This document shows, piece by piece, positions 6,986 through 9,258 of a stretch of 9,258 bases of DNA (its first letter is position 1; each line of letters begins with the position of its first letter). This DNA comes from Neisseria lactamica (GTDB lineage: Bacteria; Pseudomonadota; Gammaproteobacteria; Burkholderiales; Neisseriaceae): NCBI GenBank assembly GCA_001067655.1, contig JUNU01000215.1, forward strand, positions 1-9,258, read 5' to 3'. Under the pieces are notes generated by a model, which was not told the origin of the DNA, searched no databases, and saw nothing but the letters and a program-made list of their open reading frames with translations. The translations under genes and the position numbers were made by a program.

Positions 6986-7114
6986 TTTGAATCTTTCAAT
7001 TTGCGGCACGCTTGTTATGGAAATCTCAACGATAAACTTCGGTTCTAAAGACGGATGTTTGCGGGCGCAGAAGGGCGGGGAAAGCACCCTGTAAAATCCA
7101 CTGCTTGGCACAAC

Positions 7115-7123
7115 TTATCCACA
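7115..7123 (+). promoter_or_regulatory. DnaA box, perfect TTATCCACA
   Basis: Isolated perfect 9-mer between convergent gnd and ispA, ten bases left of a Correia-terminus-like sequence. It is the rightmost perfect site in the window. Confidence 0.45.
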
Positions 7124-7133
7124 TTTTAATCTC

Positions 7134-7148
7134 AGTTAATCCACTATA
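7134..7148. repeat. Possible solo Correia terminal repeat
   Basis: AGTTAATCCACTATA matches the outermost bases of the Correia terminus as I remember it, and matches positions 47-61 of this window with one difference. The rest of the element is not recognisable to the left, so it may be a remnant or a chance match. Confidence 0.35.
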
Positions 7149-7180
7149 AAAGCATGATTCATTGAACGCCGTCCCTATAC

Positions 7181-7227
7181 AAAAAGGTCGTCTGAAAATC
7201 TTGGAACTGATTTTTCAGACGATCTTT
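7181..7227 (-). terminator. DUS-pair hairpin terminator behind ispA
   Basis: An exact DUS at 7185-7196 pairs with a one-change reverse copy (TTCAGACGATCT, 7214-7225). In the ispA direction the stem is followed by a five-base T run (complement of 7181-7185). It starts about 40 bases after the ispA stop codon. The change gives an A-C mismatch in the ispA transcript and a G-U wobble on the other strand. Confidence 0.8.
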
Positions 7228-7265
7228 GATGTCTCCGTAGCTAAAAGAAAAATGATTTCAAACGT

Positions 7266-8162
7266 TTAATTTTTCCGCGCAGTGACAAATTCCGCCAAGA
7301 GCCACAGATGCAGGGCTTTTGCGCCGAAGGGTTCGAGCAGGGCGGCGGCTTCGGCGGTCAGTGTTTCGGCGTAGGCGCGGGCGGCTTGCAGGCCCATCAG
7401 TTTGACGTAGGTGGGTTTGTCGTTATCGCTGTCTTTGCCGGCGGTTTTGCCCAGAGTGGCGGTGTCGGCTTCGCAGTCCAATACATCGTCGATGACTTGG
7501 AACGCCAAGCCGAGTTTGGCGGCGTAGTTGTCTAAGGTCTGGACGTCGTCTGAATCCAAATCGGGGCAGGCAAGTGCGCCCAATACGACGGCGGCGCGGA
7601 TGAGGGCGCCGGTTTTGAGGCTGTGCATTTGTTCCAACTGCGCCTGGTTCATGGCTTTGCCGACGTTGGCAAGGTCGATGGCTTGTCCGCCCGCCATGCC
7701 GAGGCTGCCGGATGCTTTGGCGAGCGTGGACAACATGGCGATTTGGCGTTCGGCGGGTAGTCCGGTCGGACGGCTCAATACGTCGAAGGCTTGGGTTTGC
7801 AGCGCGTCGCCGACCAAGAGGGCGGTGGCTTCGTCGTATTTCACATGGCAGGTCGGTTTGCCGCGCCGCAAGCTGTCGTTGTCCATTGCGGGCATATCAT
7901 CGTGAACCAAGGAATAGACATGCACCATTTCGATTGCCGCCATGGCTTGTTCGACGGCGTTTTGGTCGGCATCGCCCAATTCGGACGCGGCGAGCACCAA
8001 GAGCGGGCGCAGCCGTTTGCCGCCGCCGAGGGTAACGTAACGCATGGCTTCGTGCAGCGTGTGCGGCACTTGTTTTTCAGACGGCAGGAAACGCTCCAGC
8101 AGCAATTCGGTCTGCGCTTGGGCTTTTTGCTGCCATACTTTCAATTCATTCGCCGGGTTCAA
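7266..8162 (-). CDS. ispA: Farnesyl diphosphate synthase (geranyltranstransferase)
   Basis: Condenses isopentenyl diphosphate with dimethylallyl and geranyl diphosphate to make farnesyl diphosphate, the precursor of undecaprenyl phosphate and quinone side chains; a cytoplasmic all-alpha prenyltransferase. The 298 residues include GGGKRLRP (46-53), the first Asp-rich motif DDMPAMD (88-94, the bacterial spacing) and the second, DDVLD (225-229). The start is TTG at 8160-8162, not ATG: an ideal AAGGAG (8170-8175) lies seven bases upstream inside xseB, and the next in-frame ATG (residue 40) would remove conserved sequence. The coding region overlaps the end of xseB by 17 bases, implying translational coupling. 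xseB-ispA pairs are common; dxs, often third, is not adjacent downstream here. Confidence 0.95.
   Translation of the reverse strand: MNPANELKVWQQKAQAQTELLLERFLPSEKQVPHTLHEAMRYVTLGGGKRLRPLLVLAASELGDADQNAVEQAMAAIEMVHVYSLVHDDMPAMDNDSLRRGKPTCHVKYDEATALLVGDALQTQAFDVLSRPTGLPAERQIAMLSTLAKASGSLGMAGGQAIDLANVGKAMNQAQLEQMHSLKTGALIRAAVVLGALACPDLDSDDVQTLDNYAAKLGLAFQVIDDVLDCEADTATLGKTAGKDSDNDKPTYVKLMGLQAARAYAETLTAEAAALLEPFGAKALHLWLLAEFVTARKN
7543..7554 (+). repeat. Variant DUS inside ispA
   Basis: ACGTCGTCTGAA differs from the local DUS only at the second base, and the TCGTCTGAA core is intact. It lies in codons for the Asp-Ser-Asp-Asp-Val segment near residues 203-207 of IspA. It could be an accident of codon use. 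Confidence 0.45.
8076..8087 (-). repeat. DUS of the meningococcal dialect inside ispA
   Basis: On the minus strand CTGCCGTCTGAA contains the complete ten-base GCCGTCTGAA uptake core of N. meningitidis and N. gonorrhoeae. It differs from the 12-base ATGCCGTCTGAA form only at the first base. It encodes Leu-Pro-Ser-Glu (residues 26-29). It is the only copy of this dialect I found; the others carry GTCGTCTGAA. Confidence 0.65.
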
Positions 8163-8370
8163 GGTTCAGCTCCTTCAGTTCGCCCGCGTCCAATACTTGC
8201 AGTTTTTGTTCGACTTCCGCCAACTTGGTTTGGCAGTATCTGACCAGCTCGTTGCCTTCCTGATAGGCTGCCAAAGCGTCTTCCAGCGGCATTTCGCTGC
8301 TTTGCATGGACTGGGTCAGGGTTTCGAGGCGGGCGAGGGCTTCTTCAAAGGATTTGGGGGCTTTTTTCAT
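8146..8370 (-). CDS. xseB: Exodeoxyribonuclease VII small subunit
   Basis: Small subunit of exonuclease VII, which with XseA degrades single-stranded DNA in both directions and functions in repair and mismatch-linked degradation. The 74-residue product has the family pattern SFEEALARLETLTQ near the N terminus, then PLEDALAAYQEG and YCQTKLAEVEQKLQ, two helices that pack as a hairpin. I chose ATG at 8368-8370: the longer in-frame ATG at 8407-8409 would add 13 uncharacteristic residues and overlaps a candidate -10 box. No strong ribosome-binding site precedes the chosen start. Its last 17 bases overlap ispA and carry the ispA ribosome-binding site. xseA is not in the window. Confidence 0.93.
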   Translation of the reverse strand: MKKAPKSFEEALARLETLTQSMQSSEMPLEDALAAYQEGNELVRYCQTKLAEVEQKLQVLDAGELKELNLEPGE

Positions 8371-8399
8371 GATGATGCGAGCAAAAAAATCAAAGCGGT

Positions 8400-8408
8400 A
8401 TTGTAGCA
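8400..8408 (-). promoter_or_regulatory. Extended -10 promoter for xseB-ispA
   Basis: On the minus strand TGC-TACAAT forms an extended -10 element (TGnTAnnnT type), 30 bases before the xseB start. No good -35 is visible, as extended -10 promoters allow. It supports the downstream xseB start and transcription of xseB and ispA together. Confidence 0.45.
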
Positions 8409-8438
8409 TTTTATGGGCTGCTTCTTGGACGGGAACGG

Positions 8439-8486
8439 AAAAAGGTCGTCTGAAAACCTGATTTCCAAGTTTTCAGACGACCTTTT
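8439..8486 (-). terminator. DUS-pair hairpin terminator behind the lipoprotein gene
   Basis: Exact DUS copies at 8443-8454 and 8472-8483 (reverse) form a stem extended by AAAAC on one side and GTTTT-type pairs on the other. In the minus direction a five-base T run follows (complement of 8439-8443). It starts about 22 bases after the stop codon of the gene at 8508 and separates it from xseB-ispA. Confidence 0.88.
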
Positions 8487-8507
8487 GAGCTGATGATGCG
8501 GTAAAAA

Positions 8508-9258
8508 TCAGTCTTTCAGCATGGCGGCGCCGAACGTACCGTTTTTAGATTCCAGAAGATGATCGAATCGACCGGTAAGCTCTTCTGCTTGAGCGCCGAG
8601 GAACATACCCGACATGATTTTTTGTTCCTTCTCATCCACATGGAAGAAGCGGTTGCCGGCGATTTGACCTTCCAGCTTCACTTCATCAAATTCACCGTTT
8701 TCGGAATAAACCGCACCGGAGAGGGATTTGAGACCGAAGTCCACCATAAAGATGGAGTTTCCGAACCTATTGACTTGTCCGACATCGCTGTAAAGCGCAT
8801 AACCACGGTAAAAAGCCTGACCCTCTTGAGGCATCGCTGCTTCCGGAGTAATAACGCCTTGGTAGAACATATACGATGTATGGATGTCAGTATCTCCATT
8901 TTTCAAGCCATAAAACCCGTAGCGGCCGTATTTCAGATGAGTGGCGGCAACCAGGACAGATTTTTCGTTCACATTACCGAATACTTCAGCCCTTTGAGGC
9001 TCAGTTTCGGGCAACAGCGGGATTTTTTGTCCGTCCAATTCAAGAATATTGATGTCGCCGGTATGGGAAATATCGTCGCCTTCCATTCCTGATGGGGAAA
9101 TTTTGCTGTAATAGCCGTCGATTTGTTGGGTTGCAACAGCTTCGGCGGCTTTAGGTTCTGCCTCAGCTTTTGCTTTTTCAGCTTCTTCAGCAGCCTTACG
9201 TTCTGCCTCGGCTTTGGCCTTTTCAGCTTCCTCAGCCGCTTTACGTTCAGCCTCGGCT
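8508..9258 (-). CDS. Probable surface lipoprotein with TbpB-like barrel, 3' part
   Basis: Reading is open to the window edge, so the N terminus, signal peptide and any lipobox are missing; 249 codons are visible. Residues 1-43 of the visible part are an Ala/Glu/Lys-rich stalk of 15-residue repeats (AEAERKAAEEAEKAK twice, then a decayed copy), probably a long helix or coiled coil. After IDGYYSKISPSG comes a domain of about 190 residues rich in alternating Gly and aromatic residues: RGYALYSDV, VDFGLKSLSGAVYSE, then GMFLGAQAEELTGRFDH and the C-terminal FGAAMLKD. The pattern GxFxGxxAxELxGxF and the VDFG strand are typical of the C-terminal barrel of transferrin-binding protein B and related Slam-exported lipoproteins. 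Ligand and exact family are not recognised. NHBA- or HpuA-like proteins are alternatives. An internal Met at 9084-9086 is not the real start. Confidence 0.75.
   Translation of the reverse strand, partial: AEAERKAAEEAEKAKAEAERKAAEEAEKAKAEAEPKAAEAVATQQIDGYYSKISPSGMEGDDISHTGDINILELDGQKIPLLPETEPQRAEVFGNVNEKSVLVAATHLKYGRYGFYGLKNGDTDIHTSYMFYQGVITPEAAMPQEGQAFYRGYALYSDVGQVNRFGNSIFMVDFGLKSLSGAVYSENGEFDEVKLEGQIAGNRFFHVDEKEQKIMSGMFLGAQAEELTGRFDHLLESKNGTFGAAMLKD
9129..9257 (-). repeat. 45-base tandem coding repeats (Ala/Glu/Lys stalk)
   Basis: Two full copies (9213-9257 and 9168-9212) differ at 6 of 45 bases, every one at a third codon position, so both encode AEAERKAAEEAEKAK. A third, decayed copy (about 9129-9167) reads AEAEPKAAEAVAT. 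More copies may lie beyond the window edge. Confidence 0.85.

Larger units (their letters stand above)
6920..7265. other. Convergent gnd-ispA intergenic region
   Basis: A 346-base region without a credible gene. It holds the gnd terminator (6936-6985), a moderately GC-rich stretch around 7040-7100 in which I recognise nothing, one DnaA box (7115-7123), a Correia-terminus-like sequence (7134-7148) and the ispA terminator (7181-7227). Confidence 0.75.

Noticed and set aside
8371..8409. Upstream ATG for xseB adding 13 residues
   Set aside because: The extension is unlike XseB N termini and the ATG falls within the extended -10 element at 8400-8408.

Overview
The window looks like the chromosome of a commensal Neisseria. 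The 12-base DNA uptake sequence (DUS) AGGTCGTCTGAA, the dialect I associate from memory with the N. mucosa/N. sicca group, occurs 13 times exactly in the two orientations. All 13 exact copies are intergenic, and most are paired as hairpins behind genes. The first 61 bases match one end of a Correia repeat, another Neisseria marker. The proteins read like Neisseria housekeeping proteins. There is no phage, integrase, transposase gene, CRISPR array, rRNA or tRNA.

Layout from left to right. Bases 1-330 are non-coding and repeat-rich: a Correia end, a palindromic inverted repeat (89-177) and a second, imperfect inverted repeat (203-326). Then come gapA (minus, glyceraldehyde-3-phosphate dehydrogenase), a 568-base AT-rich intergenic region, lpxC (plus, first committed step of lipid A synthesis), ggt (minus, gamma-glutamyltransferase lipoprotein) and a 478-base gap. 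They are followed by gnd (plus, 6-phosphogluconate dehydrogenase), an overlapping xseB-ispA operon (minus; exonuclease VII small subunit and farnesyl diphosphate synthase), and the 3' part of a gene (minus) for a probable surface lipoprotein. That last protein has an Ala/Glu/Lys repeat stalk and a TbpB-like C-terminal beta-barrel; its start lies beyond the window. Except for xseB-ispA, the genes look individually transcribed, with alternating strands and mostly DUS-hairpin terminators.

The most striking signal is not a gene. The DnaA-box 9-mer TTATCCACA occurs perfectly 11 times, and TTATACACA three more times; chance predicts about 0.07 copies of TTATCCACA. The copies sit mainly in the intergenic regions around lpxC, ggt and gnd, with three inside the ggt coding sequence. 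In the gapA-lpxC gap, three same-orientation boxes, an AT-only tract and a perfect IHF consensus lie within about 250 bases, an arrangement resembling a replication origin. No dnaA, dnaN or other replication-initiation gene is in the window. The oriC or DnaA-titration reading is therefore inference, and a genome-wide enrichment of this 9-mer is the main alternative.
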